The notes under the pieces were generated by a model. It was not told where the DNA came from. It saw nothing but the letters and a program-made list of their open reading frames with translations, and made no database searches. Below are positions 16,553 through 24,514 of a stretch of DNA of 64,000 nt, one piece after another. A program made the position numbers and the translations under genes. Every line of letters begins with the position of its first letter. Within the stretch, counting starts at the first letter, position 1. The stretch is from Occultella kanbiaonis. Its GTDB lineage: Bacteria; Actinomycetota; Actinomycetes; Actinomycetales; Beutenbergiaceae. Location: the NCBI RefSeq assembly GCF_009708215.1, contig NZ_CP046175.1, forward strand, positions 2,728,001 to 2,792,000, read 5' to 3'.

Positions 16553-17161
16553 ATGGAGTTCTCAGAGGTGGTTCGCCGCCGCAGGATGGTGCGGTCCTTC
16601 ACGGAAGAGGCGATCCCGGACGAGGCGATCGAGAGGATGCTGTCGAATGCGGTCCGGGCTCCGAGCGCCGGATTCAGCCAGGGGTGGGCCTTCCTCGTGC
16701 TCGACATGCCGGATGACGTCGCGACCTTCTGGCGTGTGACCACCCCGCCGGAACGTGCCGTTGACTCAAGTGCCTGGTTGAAGGGTATGCGGACCGCGCC
16801 CGCGATCATTGTGCCGATGGCCTCCGAGTCCATCTATCGCGACCGATACGAGGAGCGGGACAAGGGCGCTACGCCCCGAGACCAGCAGCATTGGGCGGCA
16901 CCGTTCTGGCACATCGATACCGGCATGGCGTCGCTGCTGATCCTGCAGACCGCGGTCGACCTGGGTCTCGGAGCGTGCTTCTTCGGAATCCCGAAGACCG
17001 AGCACGAGGCGTTCCGGAGCACTTTCGGCGCACCGGCGACGTTCGAGCCGATCGGAGCGATCGCCGTCGGGCATCCCGCCCCTGACGACCGACCTGGGCT
17101 CTCGGCCCGGACGCGAAAGCGCAGACCGGACGCCGAAGTCGTACACCGCGGGCGCTGGTAG
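16553..17161 (+). CDS. Nitroreductase-family FMN oxidoreductase
   Basis: A 202-residue nitroreductase. The N-terminus MEFSEVVRRRRMVRSFTEEAI with RR..R.F is the classic FMN-phosphate binding start of the family, followed by NAVRAPSAGFSQGW. The C-terminal half has TGMASLLILQTAVDLGLGACFFGIP and IGAIAVGHPAP, conserved in family members. Such enzymes use NAD(P)H and FMN to reduce nitro, quinone or flavin substrates, or act in F420/FMN-linked biosynthesis; the substrate here is unknown. ATG 16553 fits the family start exactly although the ribosome site is weak. It stands alone between the HNH gene and the cytosine deaminase gene. Confidence 0.9.
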   Translation: MEFSEVVRRRRMVRSFTEEAIPDEAIERMLSNAVRAPSAGFSQGWAFLVLDMPDDVATFWRVTTPPERAVDSSAWLKGMRTAPAIIVPMASESIYRDRYEERDKGATPRDQQHWAAPFWHIDTGMASLLILQTAVDLGLGACFFGIPKTEHEAFRSTFGAPATFEPIGAIAVGHPAPDDRPGLSARTRKRRPDAEVVHRGRW

Positions 17162-17244
17162 CCCGCACAAGGGTCAGCGCGGACTCCTGGAGTCGCGACA
17201 GGGAACATCGCGGCTGAGGTGTCGGCTATGAGGCGTGGCGTGTC

Positions 17245-17272
17245 GACGTCGTGGCGAGATCGCCGTGACGTC
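17245..17272. promoter_or_regulatory. 28-bp inverted repeat upstream of the cytosine deaminase gene
   Basis: GACGTC (17245-17250), GGCGA (17253-17257), TCGCC (17260-17264) and GACGTC (17267-17272) form a symmetric element: outer 6-bp and inner 5-bp arms match perfectly, with 2-nt non-pairing joints. It lies 64 bp before the deaminase start. It could be an operator or a small hairpin; nothing in the window decides which. Confidence 0.4.
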
Positions 17273-17336
17273 TGGTGGAGAATTGAACACCTCGACCGCG
17301 CCAGTTCGGTGAGGTCCCGCCTGCGAATGGAGCGTC

Positions 17337-17786
17337 ATGTCCCTGTCGGATGGCGAGGGCCTCGCCCTTGCGCTCGAGGAAGCACGCGCAGGACGCGCCG
17401 AGGGTGGCATCCCGATCGGCGCGGCGCTCATCGCCGACGGCGAGATCCTCGCCGTCGGCCGCAACCGGCGTGTCCAACTCGGCAGCGCCATTCGCCATGG
17501 CGAGACCGACTGTCTCGAGAACGCTGGCCGGTTACCCGCGGCCGTGTATCGGCGGGCGACCATCGTGACCACGCTGTCGCCGTGCGACATGTGCACCGGA
17601 GCGATCCTGCTCTATGGCATCCCTCGGGTGGTCATCGGGGAGAACCGCACGTTCCTGGGAGGCGAGGACCTCCTGCGCGCCCGTGGGGTGGAGGTGGTGG
17701 TTCTCGACGACCCGGCTTGCACCGCGATGATGACGGACTTCATCGCCGCCGAACCGGCCCTGTGGAACGAGGACATCGGCGAATAG
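17337..17786 (+). CDS. Cytosine deaminase, yeast FCY1 type
   Basis: A 149-residue zinc-dependent deaminase of the CDA/tRNA-deaminase fold. The zinc and catalytic motif is H54-G-E56, and the PCxxC motif is S81-P-C-D-M-C86. Several segments are close to Saccharomyces cytosine deaminase Fcy1: 'HGE..-LENAGRL', 'TTLSPCDMCTGAILLYGIPRVVIGEN' region, 'RGVEVVVLDD' and the C-terminal W143-x-E-D146-I-G-E, where yeast places the tryptophan and aspartate that contact cytosine. This supports cytosine to uracil conversion (pyrimidine salvage) rather than tRNA or guanine deamination. ATG 17337 has GGAG a short distance upstream. No permease or other salvage gene is adjacent. Confidence 0.9.
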   Translation: MSLSDGEGLALALEEARAGRAEGGIPIGAALIADGEILAVGRNRRVQLGSAIRHGETDCLENAGRLPAAVYRRATIVTTLSPCDMCTGAILLYGIPRVVIGENRTFLGGEDLLRARGVEVVVLDDPACTAMMTDFIAAEPALWNEDIGE

Positions 17787-17826
17787 TGGCTTCGTGTCCG
17801 CGCCGGACGCTGAGCGTGGCGGTGAC

Positions 17827-18429
17827 TCAGCGCAGGCCGGTCCTGGGAACCTGGACAGACCCGCCACTCGCAGTCGAGATGGCCTCCACGATGGTGTGCA
17901 GAGGGGTGTCCAGGGTGGTGACGTCGACGACTACGCCGCGCCCTCGCCGGTGGTGCCACTGTGCCCATCCGTGGAAGTACCGTGCCGGGCCAGGAAGCTC
18001 GGAGCTGACGCCGACGCGCAACCGCAGCACCATCGCAGGAGTCCGCAGCCAACCTCTCGCGGGCTGGACCTCGACCGCTTGAATCGTGTGCCACGCAAGG
18101 CGAAGCCGCGGCTTGCACAGCTCGATGTCGAGTCCGTTGATCACCAGGACGGGGCGCGTTCCGGTCCGGGACAGCCACGCCGCCAGCGTGGTCACGAACA
18201 CCGCCAGGAGCACCAGGCTCGCCGCGAGCACGCCGGCCCCGATCGATCGGTTCCCGGAAACGATCAGGCCGACTCCGACACCGACCCAGGCAACGAGGAC
18301 GATGCTCAGGAGGCTCACGCGTGGACGGTAGGTCGCGGTGACGGCCGCTGGCATGTTGCGCACCACGAGGTCGGTCCACGGCCCGGGCCGGGACGGTGGG
18401 TCCGGTGGCACCACCGGGGGCTGGGTCAT
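17827..18429 (-). CDS. Small membrane protein with two TM helices and PH-like C-terminus
   Basis: A 200-residue protein. After a Pro-rich N-terminus, two closely spaced transmembrane helices (about 39-58 and 65-88) form a hairpin; the remaining cytoplasmic part (VLVINGLDIELCKPRLRLAWHTIQAVEVQP) looks like the PH-like domain of bacterial membrane proteins. ATG 18429 with GGAGGACAG upstream is chosen over a start at 18615 that would overlap the promoter of the divergent ArsR gene. Function unknown. Confidence 0.72.
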   Translation of the reverse strand: MTQPPVVPPDPPSRPGPWTDLVVRNMPAAVTATYRPRVSLLSIVLVAWVGVGVGLIVSGNRSIGAGVLAASLVLLAVFVTTLAAWLSRTGTRPVLVINGLDIELCKPRLRLAWHTIQAVEVQPARGWLRTPAMVLRLRVGVSSELPGPARYFHGWAQWHHRRGRGVVVDVTTLDTPLHTIVEAISTASGGSVQVPRTGLR

Positions 18430-18564
18430 GACCTGTCCTCCAAGGGTCGAGCTGTGCTGGCCCCCAGTGTTCGGGTTGGTCGCGGATAGTCGGGGCAGCC
18501 GCAACCGTAGCCGGACCGAACGGATGCCACGTTGACGATCGTTCCATCGGGGAGCAGACGACGA

Positions 18565-18611
18565 TTGACGGCATTCACGAGACGTCCTATGGTAGTCAAC
18601 CAAGTGATTGA
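18565..18611 (+). promoter_or_regulatory. ArsR promoter and operator
   Basis: TTGACG (18565-18570) and TATGGT (18588-18593) with a 17-bp spacer make a strong promoter. Immediately downstream, TCAACCAAGTGATTGA (18596-18611) is an imperfect palindrome (TCAAnCAnnTGnTTGA), the style of operator used by ArsR regulators paired with SRPBCC proteins. Its position just after the -10 box fits autorepression. Confidence 0.65.
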
Positions 18612-18626
18612 TCAACGAGGGATTTG

Positions 18627-19019
18627 ATGATGGATGCTCGCGACGATCGACTGAACCGGGGCTTCATGGCCCTGGCCGATCCGGTCCGTCGTCAGATCAT
18701 CGCTCGACTGAGTACCGGCCCGGCCACGGTGAATGATCTGGCCGCACCGTTCGAGATCAGCAAGCAGGCGATCTCCAAGCACATCCAGGTGCTGGAGCAG
18801 GCGGGTCTCGTGACCCGGACCAGGGACGCCCAGCGCCGTCCCGTGCACCTGGACGCCGCGGCACTGGAGTCCCTCACCGCATGGATCGACCGCTACCGCC
18901 TGCTCCACGAGCAGCAGTTCCGGTCACTCGACGCGGTACTGGCCGCGAGCGATGCGACCACCGGCGTCGCGGCCGTGGGGGACACGACAGAGTCCACATC
19001 CGAACTGGAGGAATCATGA
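18627..19019 (+). CDS. ArsR-family transcriptional regulator
   Basis: A 130-residue winged-helix regulator (MALADPVRRQIIARLSTGPATVNDLAAPFEISKQAISKHIQVLEQAGLVTRTRDAQRRPVHL is the HTH core). It lacks the cysteine metal-binding motif of ArsR/SmtB metal sensors and belongs to the metal-independent type that is regularly paired with an AHSA1/SRPBCC protein, as here. Two tandem ATGs (18627, 18630) and a TTG at 18624 are possible starts; GAGGG at 18617-18621 fits 18627 or 18630. It overlaps the SRPBCC gene by four bases. A palindromic operator lies between its promoter and start. Confidence 0.92.
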   Translation: MMDARDDRLNRGFMALADPVRRQIIARLSTGPATVNDLAAPFEISKQAISKHIQVLEQAGLVTRTRDAQRRPVHLDAAALESLTAWIDRYRLLHEQQFRSLDAVLAASDATTGVAAVGDTTESTSELEES

Positions 19020-19486
19020 GCAACGCAACCACCATCAGCGCACCCGCCGGTGTTCCCTTCATCGAGATCACCCGCGAGTTCGACGCGCCCGTCGACGCCG
19101 TCTATCGCGCCCACGTCGAACCGGACCTCATCAAGCAGTGGCTCGGGCCGCGTGGGTATGAGATGACGATCGACCGCTACGACGTGACCTCGGGCGGCGG
19201 GTACGCCTACACCCACGTCAACGGAGACGAGGCGTACCGCTTCCGCGGCGTCTTCCACACTGCCCGGGAGAACGAACTCATCATCCAGACGTTCGAGTAC
19301 GAGGGGTTCCCGGACGCGGTCAGCATCGAATCGATGACTTTCGAGGCGCTCGAGGGTGGTCGCACCCGGCTGACCGGCCGCAGTGTCTACCCGACCCAGG
19401 AGGCCCGCGACGGCATGGTCGAGTCGGGGATGGAGTCCGGGGTCAACGACGGCTATGAACGACTCGACGAGCTTCTGGCCGGTTGA
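19016..19486 (+). CDS. SRPBCC (AHSA1-like) domain protein
   Basis: A 156-residue START/Bet v1-like protein of the activator-of-Hsp90-like (AHSA1) group. Typical segments: EITREFDAPVDAVYRAHVEPDLIKQWLGPRGY near the N-terminus and GMVESGMESGVNDGYERLDELL at the C-terminus. These small ligand-binding domains are often encoded with an ArsR regulator and may bind a hydrophobic compound. ATG 19016 overlaps the ArsR stop (ATGA) and has GGAG upstream. Confidence 0.92.
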   Translation: MSNATTISAPAGVPFIEITREFDAPVDAVYRAHVEPDLIKQWLGPRGYEMTIDRYDVTSGGGYAYTHVNGDEAYRFRGVFHTARENELIIQTFEYEGFPDAVSIESMTFEALEGGRTRLTGRSVYPTQEARDGMVESGMESGVNDGYERLDELLAG

Positions 19487-19656
19487 CCGGCGGGCCATCC
19501 ACTCGGCGCTGGTGGCGCGTCGCTCGGCGGCTCGAGATGGGCTCCGTCGCCCGCTGACGCGGTCGGCGCGATAGGCCACCGGCACCGCCTGTGGTGGCGC
19601 CCAGGTGGTTGGTGCCCGGGTACCCGAACCTCCCGGATCACCTACGCTGACAGGGC

Positions 19657-19680
19657 GCCCCAGCCACGAACGGCTGGGGC
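19657..19680 (+). terminator. Strong hairpin in the leader of the 19714 gene (terminator or 5'-UTR structure)
   Basis: GCCCCAGCC (19657-19665) and GGCTGGGGC (19672-19680) are a perfect 9-bp stem with a 6-nt loop, extendable by AGG/CCT beyond a bulge. A TACGCT -10-like box at 19643-19648 lies just upstream, so the hairpin would begin within a few nucleotides of the transcription start of the next gene. It could be a terminator for the SRPBCC operon or a stabilising 5' leader hairpin. Confidence 0.5.
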
Positions 19681-19713
19681 CCTTGCCCCCGCCCTCCCAA
19701 CCCTGGAGATCAG

Positions 19714-20541
19714 ATGTTCCTGCTCGGCCCCGGTCCCATTCCCGCCACCTCGGAGGAGCTCAGCCAGCGCCTGTCGGCGGGCCTGAGCGAACTGATGGGC
19801 CTGGGCGAGGACGCCCCGATCAAGGTTGCCGCAACGCTCGCGGACGATGGTTCCGTCCCCAGTGTGCAGATCGACCTCAGCGGGGCCCGGATTCGCACCA
19901 GGGGCTCTGACCGCAGCGAGCCGACGTTCACCGATCGCCAAGCCACCCTTCTCGGTGACCTGCAGATCCAGGGGTCGCCGATCACCGCCGAGGGGGTTCC
20001 GTTGAGCGCCTCGGCGCAGGTGCGCGACCTCCCGGTGGCGTGGCGGCACACCGCCGACGGCGTCCTGTGGCTCTGGCCTGATGAGGACACCGAGCGGGAC
20101 GTCGCCCCCGAGGGTCACGCCGAGGCGAGCGCGATCATCGCGGACGTGACGGCGGCCCTGAAGGCGCGCGGCACCAGCGCCCTCGCCCGACGGGGCTTCA
20201 CGCTCAAGGACCTGACCCTTGAGGTCAGGGCGACCACCTCGAAGTCCGCGACGCTGCGCGCCGAGGCCACCGTCGGAAAGTCGATCCTGTCAGCGAAGGC
20301 GATCCTGACCGGCGAGGCCTCGTTCGACGACACGTCCCGGATGACCGTGCGGAACCTGAAGCTGACCAGTGGGAACCCCTTGGTCGCCGCGCTGCTGTCG
20401 GTCGCGAAGCGTTACACCGACGAATGGGACGGACGCACGGTCGATCTGTCCCAGTACGCCTTCGCCGGGGCTCGGGTGCGCGACGTGTCGATCAGCACCG
20501 AGGGCGGCGTCGTCCGCCTGAGGGCGACCGCGGGCGCCTGA
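19714..20541 (+). CDS. Hypothetical protein, 275 aa
   Basis: I do not recognise a family. The protein has no signal peptide or membrane helix. Its second half is rich in alternating beta patterns with short polar turns (LRAEATVGKSILSAKAILTGEASFDDTSRMTVRNLKLTSGNPLVAALLSV), reminiscent of lipid-binding barrel or DUF2993/YceB-like proteins, but this resemblance is weak. ATG 19714 has a GGAG site 7 nt upstream. It is a single gene with its own leader hairpin and is convergent with the exporter gene. Confidence 0.72.
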   Translation: MFLLGPGPIPATSEELSQRLSAGLSELMGLGEDAPIKVAATLADDGSVPSVQIDLSGARIRTRGSDRSEPTFTDRQATLLGDLQIQGSPITAEGVPLSASAQVRDLPVAWRHTADGVLWLWPDEDTERDVAPEGHAEASAIIADVTAALKARGTSALARRGFTLKDLTLEVRATTSKSATLRAEATVGKSILSAKAILTGEASFDDTSRMTVRNLKLTSGNPLVAALLSVAKRYTDEWDGRTVDLSQYAFAGARVRDVSISTEGGVVRLRATAGA

Positions 20542-20570
20542 CAGCAAGCCCCTGCCAGGCGGCAATGCGC

Positions 20571-20609
20571 CGACGGCGAGCGGTGGCGCGAAGCCACCAC
20601 TCGCCGTCG
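20571..20609. terminator. Long bidirectional terminator hairpin
   Basis: CGACGGCGAG (20571-20580) pairs with CTCGCCGTCG (20600-20609) and GGTGGC (20582-20587) with GCCACC (20593-20598), with one internal mismatch and a GCGAA loop. The 16-bp stem lies between convergent genes ending at 20541 (plus) and 20624 (minus). Confidence 0.85.
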
Positions 20610-20623
20610 GGCGCCAATTACCG

Positions 20624-22123
20624 TCAGTGGACGGCGATCGGTGCTTCGTGCTCCTCGTCCGCCGTCCGTTCGGGCTCGTCCGGTCGACGGACGAACAGCG
20701 CGGCGACGATGACCACCAGTGAGAGCACGGCGCCGCACGTGAACGCGGTCTGGGTCCCGACGGCGGTCGCATGCACCTCGCTGGCTCCGGCGTCGAGCGC
20801 GTTCACCTGAGCGACCGTCATCAGCACCACGAACAGGGCGGTGCCGGCCGCGCCGGCGAACTGCTGCAGCGTGCCGAGCACGGCGCTGCCGTGCGAGTAC
20901 AGGCTCGGACGCAGCGAACCGAGCGCCGTGGTGAACAGCGGCGTGAACATGAGCCCAAGCCCGAGGCTGAGCACAACGTGTGCCGCGAGCACCATGCCCA
21001 GAGGGGAGTGCTCGGTGAGCAGGGTCATCGACCACAGCGCTCCGGAGACGACCACCGCGCCCGGTACCACCAGCGGCCGGGGGCCGTACCGGTCGTAGAG
21101 CCGGCCGACGACCGGCCCTAGCAGACCCATCGCGAGACCACCCGGCAGGAGCATCAGGCCGACGGTGACGGTCTCGAGGTTGAGCACGTTCTGCAGGTAC
21201 AGCGGCAGCAGGATGATCGTGCCGAACAGGGACATCATGAGCAGCGCCATCATGGTCAACGAGACCGCATAGCTGCGGGACTTGAACACCCGCAGGTCGA
21301 GCAGCGCCCGGTCATCACGTTGCAGGTAGAGCTGACGCAGCACGAAGAACACCAGCGCGACGGCGCCGCCGCCGATGGGGATCGCGAGCGGGATCGGCGG
21401 CGCGTGCCGAGCGGCCTCACCAAGTCCGCTGAGGCCGAAGATCAGGCCACCGAAGGCGAACGCCGCCAGGACCACGGAAAGGATGTCGAGCGGCACAGGC
21501 TTCGGGGTGGAGACGTTCGGCACCCGAAGGGCACCCAGCACGAGCGCGGCGACGGCGATCGGCAGCACCAGCCAGAACAGCCACTTCCAGGGCAGGACGG
21601 ACAGCACCAGGCCGGAGATCGCGGGGCCGACCGCGGGGGCGACGGCCATGACGATCGAGACATTTCCCATGGTCCGCCCGCGTAGCGCCGGCGGCACCAC
21701 GGTCATCAGTGTGGTCATCAGGAGCGGCATCATCATCGCGGTGCCGCTGGCCTGGACGACCCGGCCCATGATCAGGAGCCCGAACGTCGGCGAGACCGCA
21801 GCGATCAGGGTGCCGGCGCTGAACAGGGTCATCGCGGCCAGGAAGATCGGGCGGGTGTTGAACCGCTGCATCAGATAGCCGGTGATCGGGATGACGACGG
21901 CCATGGTGAGCAGGAACGAGGTCGAGAGCCACTGGCCGGTCGAGGCCTCGATGTGCAGGTCCGCCATGATGTTCGGGATCGCCACCGACATGATCGTCTC
22001 GTTCAGGATGACGACGAACGAGGAGACGAGCAGGAGCGTGATCACCAGCCGGGTGGATGGTGCGAGCCGTTCCGGTGCCCCGGGCGGAGCGTTCAGTGGG
22101 GGAGTCTGGGCAGTTTCAGGCAT
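20624..22123 (-). CDS. MFS drug exporter, DHA2 (EmrB/QacA) family
   Basis: A 499-residue major facilitator with about 14 transmembrane helices. DHA2 hallmarks: 'LNETIMSVAIPNIMADL' in helix 1 (motif D-like), 'WLSTSFLLTMAVVIPITGYLMQRFNTRP' with motif A, and 'GRVVQASGTAMMMPLLM' with motif C-like 'APAVGPAISGLVL'. Such proton antiporters export lipophilic drugs or metabolites. ATG 22123 is chosen; ATG 22174 would add 17 residues and neither has a strong ribosome site. There is no adjacent TetR/MarR gene, but a pair of direct repeats upstream may be an operator. Confidence 0.92.
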   Translation of the reverse strand: MPETAQTPPLNAPPGAPERLAPSTRLVITLLLVSSFVVILNETIMSVAIPNIMADLHIEASTGQWLSTSFLLTMAVVIPITGYLMQRFNTRPIFLAAMTLFSAGTLIAAVSPTFGLLIMGRVVQASGTAMMMPLLMTTLMTVVPPALRGRTMGNVSIVMAVAPAVGPAISGLVLSVLPWKWLFWLVLPIAVAALVLGALRVPNVSTPKPVPLDILSVVLAAFAFGGLIFGLSGLGEAARHAPPIPLAIPIGGGAVALVFFVLRQLYLQRDDRALLDLRVFKSRSYAVSLTMMALLMMSLFGTIILLPLYLQNVLNLETVTVGLMLLPGGLAMGLLGPVVGRLYDRYGPRPLVVPGAVVVSGALWSMTLLTEHSPLGMVLAAHVVLSLGLGLMFTPLFTTALGSLRPSLYSHGSAVLGTLQQFAGAAGTALFVVLMTVAQVNALDAGASEVHATAVGTQTAFTCGAVLSLVVIVAALFVRRPDEPERTADEEHEAPIAVH

Positions 22124-22483
22124 GGCGAATCCAGTCGATCGACGTGTCCGGGGCGGGAGTTGAGTCTGCGTCATCAACACTGCCCGATCCAAGAACATTT
22201 CCGGACCGATGAACTTAATTTTCGGACCTCCGCCGCCGCCGCCGGACGTCGACCGGGCCGGCCCATGGACGGTGTCCTCGGGTCCGCACGGACGACGGAC
22301 GCATCCGTGCAAGGGACCGAGGTCGACGAGAGCTCCCGGAGCCTCTTGCCTCGGGACCGTCCACGAGAGGCACCGGCCCCGCGGTCGCACAACCACGGCC
22401 CATTTGGTGCCGGCGGACTCGCGCGCGCCACGGACATTCTCGGCTCGATGGTGCAAGAATCCGGACACCGGAGGGAGGACCGG
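22124..22483. other. 360-bp divergent intergenic region with a long imperfect hairpin
   Basis: Contains the start region of the exporter (minus), the direct repeats at 22198-22228 and a 47-nt inverted repeat at 22276-22322: CCTCGG, TCC and GCACGGA on the left pair with TCCGTGC, GGA and CCGAGG on the right (16 paired bases, one small bulge on each side, 11-nt loop). A short CCG run precedes it. I see no gene in it; the hairpin may belong to an mRNA leader of either neighbour. Confidence 0.4.
22198..22228. promoter_or_regulatory. Direct repeats upstream of the DHA2 exporter
   Basis: TTTCCGGACC (22198-22207) and TTTTCGGACC (22219-22228) are direct repeats 21 bp apart, two helical turns, in the only AT-richer patch of the intergenic region before the exporter gene. 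This is the geometry of a tandem regulator site; no partner gene is adjacent. Confidence 0.3.
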
Positions 22484-23416
22484 ATGCCGGTGGCACGCGA
22501 CAGGGCCGAGGAGCCGTTGCAGGCGGACGCCTACGAGCTGTACGGACTTCCGCCGGGCGAGTTCACGGCAGCCCGCAATACGCTCGCGGCCACGCTCAAG
22601 GCCGACGGCGACACAGCTCGGGCGGCTGCGGTCAAGGCGCTCCGCAAGCCAGGGATGGCGGCCTGGGTCGTGAACACCATGGTGCGGAGCATGGACGAAC
22701 GACTCGGGCAGCTCTTCGACCTCGGCGCGCAGTTGCGCGAGGCGCAGGACGAGCTGGACGGCGCTCAACTGCGGGCATTGGCGACCAGCCGGCGCCGGCT
22801 GGTGGGGGCGGTGGTCCAGGAGGGCCGGTCCCTGTGCCGCTCGCTCGGTCAGCCGGTCAGCGAGGCGGTGGCCACCCAGGTCGAGAGCACGCTGCAGGCG
22901 GCCATGGCGGACGCGGACGCGGAGGCCGCCGTACTCGGCGGCCTGCTCGTGGAACCGCTGCTCGTGATCGGGATGGGCCCGGTGGACCTGTCCGGTGCCG
23001 TTGCCATCGAGGGCGCCGTGGGGATCAGGACCGGCACGAAGCATCGCGGCGCGCCGTTGTCGGCGGTCGTGGAGCCCACCGGGTCGGCCGAGCAGGTCTC
23101 TGCCCGCCTGCTCGCCGAGGCGCGGGAGGAGGCAGCCGAGGCCGAACGCAAGCTGCGCCGGGCCAACGAGGCACACACCAAGGCCAGCAAGCGTGCGGCC
23201 AAGTTGCAGGCACAGGCCCTGCGGGTGCGTTCCCAGGTGGAGGAGCTGCGCCGGCAGGCGTTCGAGCTTGAACACGACCTCGAACAGGTGGAACGGGCGC
23301 TGGTCACCGCCGAGTCGGAGCAGGACGGCGCCGAGGTCGAGCGGAATCGAGCGGATGAGGAGGCGGCGTCGGCGCGTGCCGAGGTGGAGCGGTTGCGGCG
23401 CCACCGTCGGAGCTGA
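22484..23416 (+). CDS. Hypothetical actinobacterial coiled-coil protein
   Basis: A 310-residue protein. The N-terminal part (ELYGLPPGEFTAARNTLAATLKADGDTARAAAVKALRKPGMAAWVVNTMVR) is a conserved segment in an uncharacterised actinobacterial family. The C-terminal third, from about residue 205, is a long Ala/Arg/Glu coiled coil. No signal or membrane helix. ATG 22484 is preceded by a strong GGAGGGAGGA site. Role unknown. Confidence 0.78.
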   Translation: MPVARDRAEEPLQADAYELYGLPPGEFTAARNTLAATLKADGDTARAAAVKALRKPGMAAWVVNTMVRSMDERLGQLFDLGAQLREAQDELDGAQLRALATSRRRLVGAVVQEGRSLCRSLGQPVSEAVATQVESTLQAAMADADAEAAVLGGLLVEPLLVIGMGPVDLSGAVAIEGAVGIRTGTKHRGAPLSAVVEPTGSAEQVSARLLAEAREEAAEAERKLRRANEAHTKASKRAAKLQAQALRVRSQVEELRRQAFELEHDLEQVERALVTAESEQDGAEVERNRADEEAASARAEVERLRRHRRS

Positions 23417-23558
23417 CGGCAGGACGATGTCGCCGTCTTCCGGGCGCAAGCATCGGCGAGGCGCGGGCAGATGTCCCCTGGGAGTGCGCCCGGCTCGCCC
23501 ATTACCGTGGGGAGCGCCGTCAGCGGCCGCGGCGGCAGTGGAGCGGACGGAGTGCAGC

Positions 23559-24428
23559 ATGGGGATCCTGGATCGGTTGTTCGGGCGCGACGAGGTCCAG
23601 CCCGACCAGCCGACGCAACCCGGCGGCCCCATGGCCGCCGGTGGTCGCCAGTGGACCGTGCCCGTGTTCCGCAGTTCGAAGGACCCGGACAGCCGCCCCA
23701 CCGATCCGCAGTACCAGCAGCCGGGCACCGCCCAGCACAGTGCCACCGGCAGCGCCGAGGACAGGCGCGCCATCGAGAGGTACCAGTACCTGCTCCGCAC
23801 CGCGCCGCCGGATCAGATCGAACTCGCGCACGCCGAAGCGTTCGCCTCACTGACGCACGCGCAGCGCCAGGAGATCCGGGCGCGCTTGTTCGACGTGGCA
23901 CCGGCGGCGGACCGACCGGAGGACGATTCGGCGCAGACGCTAGCGCGCTCGGCGACCCGCACCGAACGACGCCAGCCGGGCGCGCTGAGGCGCGCGTTCG
24001 GTGACCGCGGCGAGGGCTTCGGATCATCGTTGCTGAGTTCGATCGCCGGTGCGTACGTCGGCACGGCCCTGGCGCAGGCCATGTTCGGTGTGGTGCTCGA
24101 CGGCGGAGCACCGGTGGGCGGTGCGGGTCCGGGTGCGCAGGGGCACGCCGCTGCCGGCGGGTACGAGCCCGACGGAGCCGACGACGGGTTCGAGGCCGGT
24201 CTGGTGAACACGGGTCCGGAGGTCGGCCAGCGCGTGGTCGGCGCGGGGGCGAACGACGGCGAGCGCGTGGTCGGCATGGACGCGAACGACGAGCAGAACA
24301 CGGTCGGTGGCGCCGCGGTCCGCCACGACGGCGCGGTCGACGACGGGAGCTACGAGGCCGAAGGCATCGAGCCCGGGCCGGATCTCGGTCTCGGTGGTGG
24401 CGGGATGGACTTCGGGAGCGGCGCCTGA
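23559..24428 (+). CDS. Hypothetical protein, 289 aa, Gly/Asp-rich C-terminus
   Basis: The N-terminus MGILDRLFGRDE is the amphipathic start found on several actinobacterial small cytoplasmic proteins. Residues 60-120 are helical (RRAIERYQYLLRTAPPDQIELAHAEAFASLTHAQRQEIRARLF), and a hydrophobic glycine-rich segment at about 147-170 (GSSLLSSIAGAYVGTALAQAMFGVVL) could insert in or associate with membrane. The last 110 residues are acidic, Gly-rich and probably disordered. No named family recognised. It is an isolated gene between the coiled-coil gene and the sigma factor. Confidence 0.72.
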   Translation: MGILDRLFGRDEVQPDQPTQPGGPMAAGGRQWTVPVFRSSKDPDSRPTDPQYQQPGTAQHSATGSAEDRRAIERYQYLLRTAPPDQIELAHAEAFASLTHAQRQEIRARLFDVAPAADRPEDDSAQTLARSATRTERRQPGALRRAFGDRGEGFGSSLLSSIAGAYVGTALAQAMFGVVLDGGAPVGGAGPGAQGHAAAGGYEPDGADDGFEAGLVNTGPEVGQRVVGAGANDGERVVGMDANDEQNTVGGAAVRHDGAVDDGSYEAEGIEPGPDLGLGGGGMDFGSGA

Positions 24429-24514
24429 GGCGGGGACGCCGATGCACCTACCCCGCCGACCCGACACCGATCCGGCCTCCCGGCGGCCGGTCGCCGGGGC
24501 CTATGATCGCTGAC

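Noticed and set aside
20624-23800. A 1058-codon minus-strand frame extending upstream of the DHA2 exporter
   Set aside because: The exporter begins at 22123; the extension is antisense to the coiled-coil gene and has no family features.
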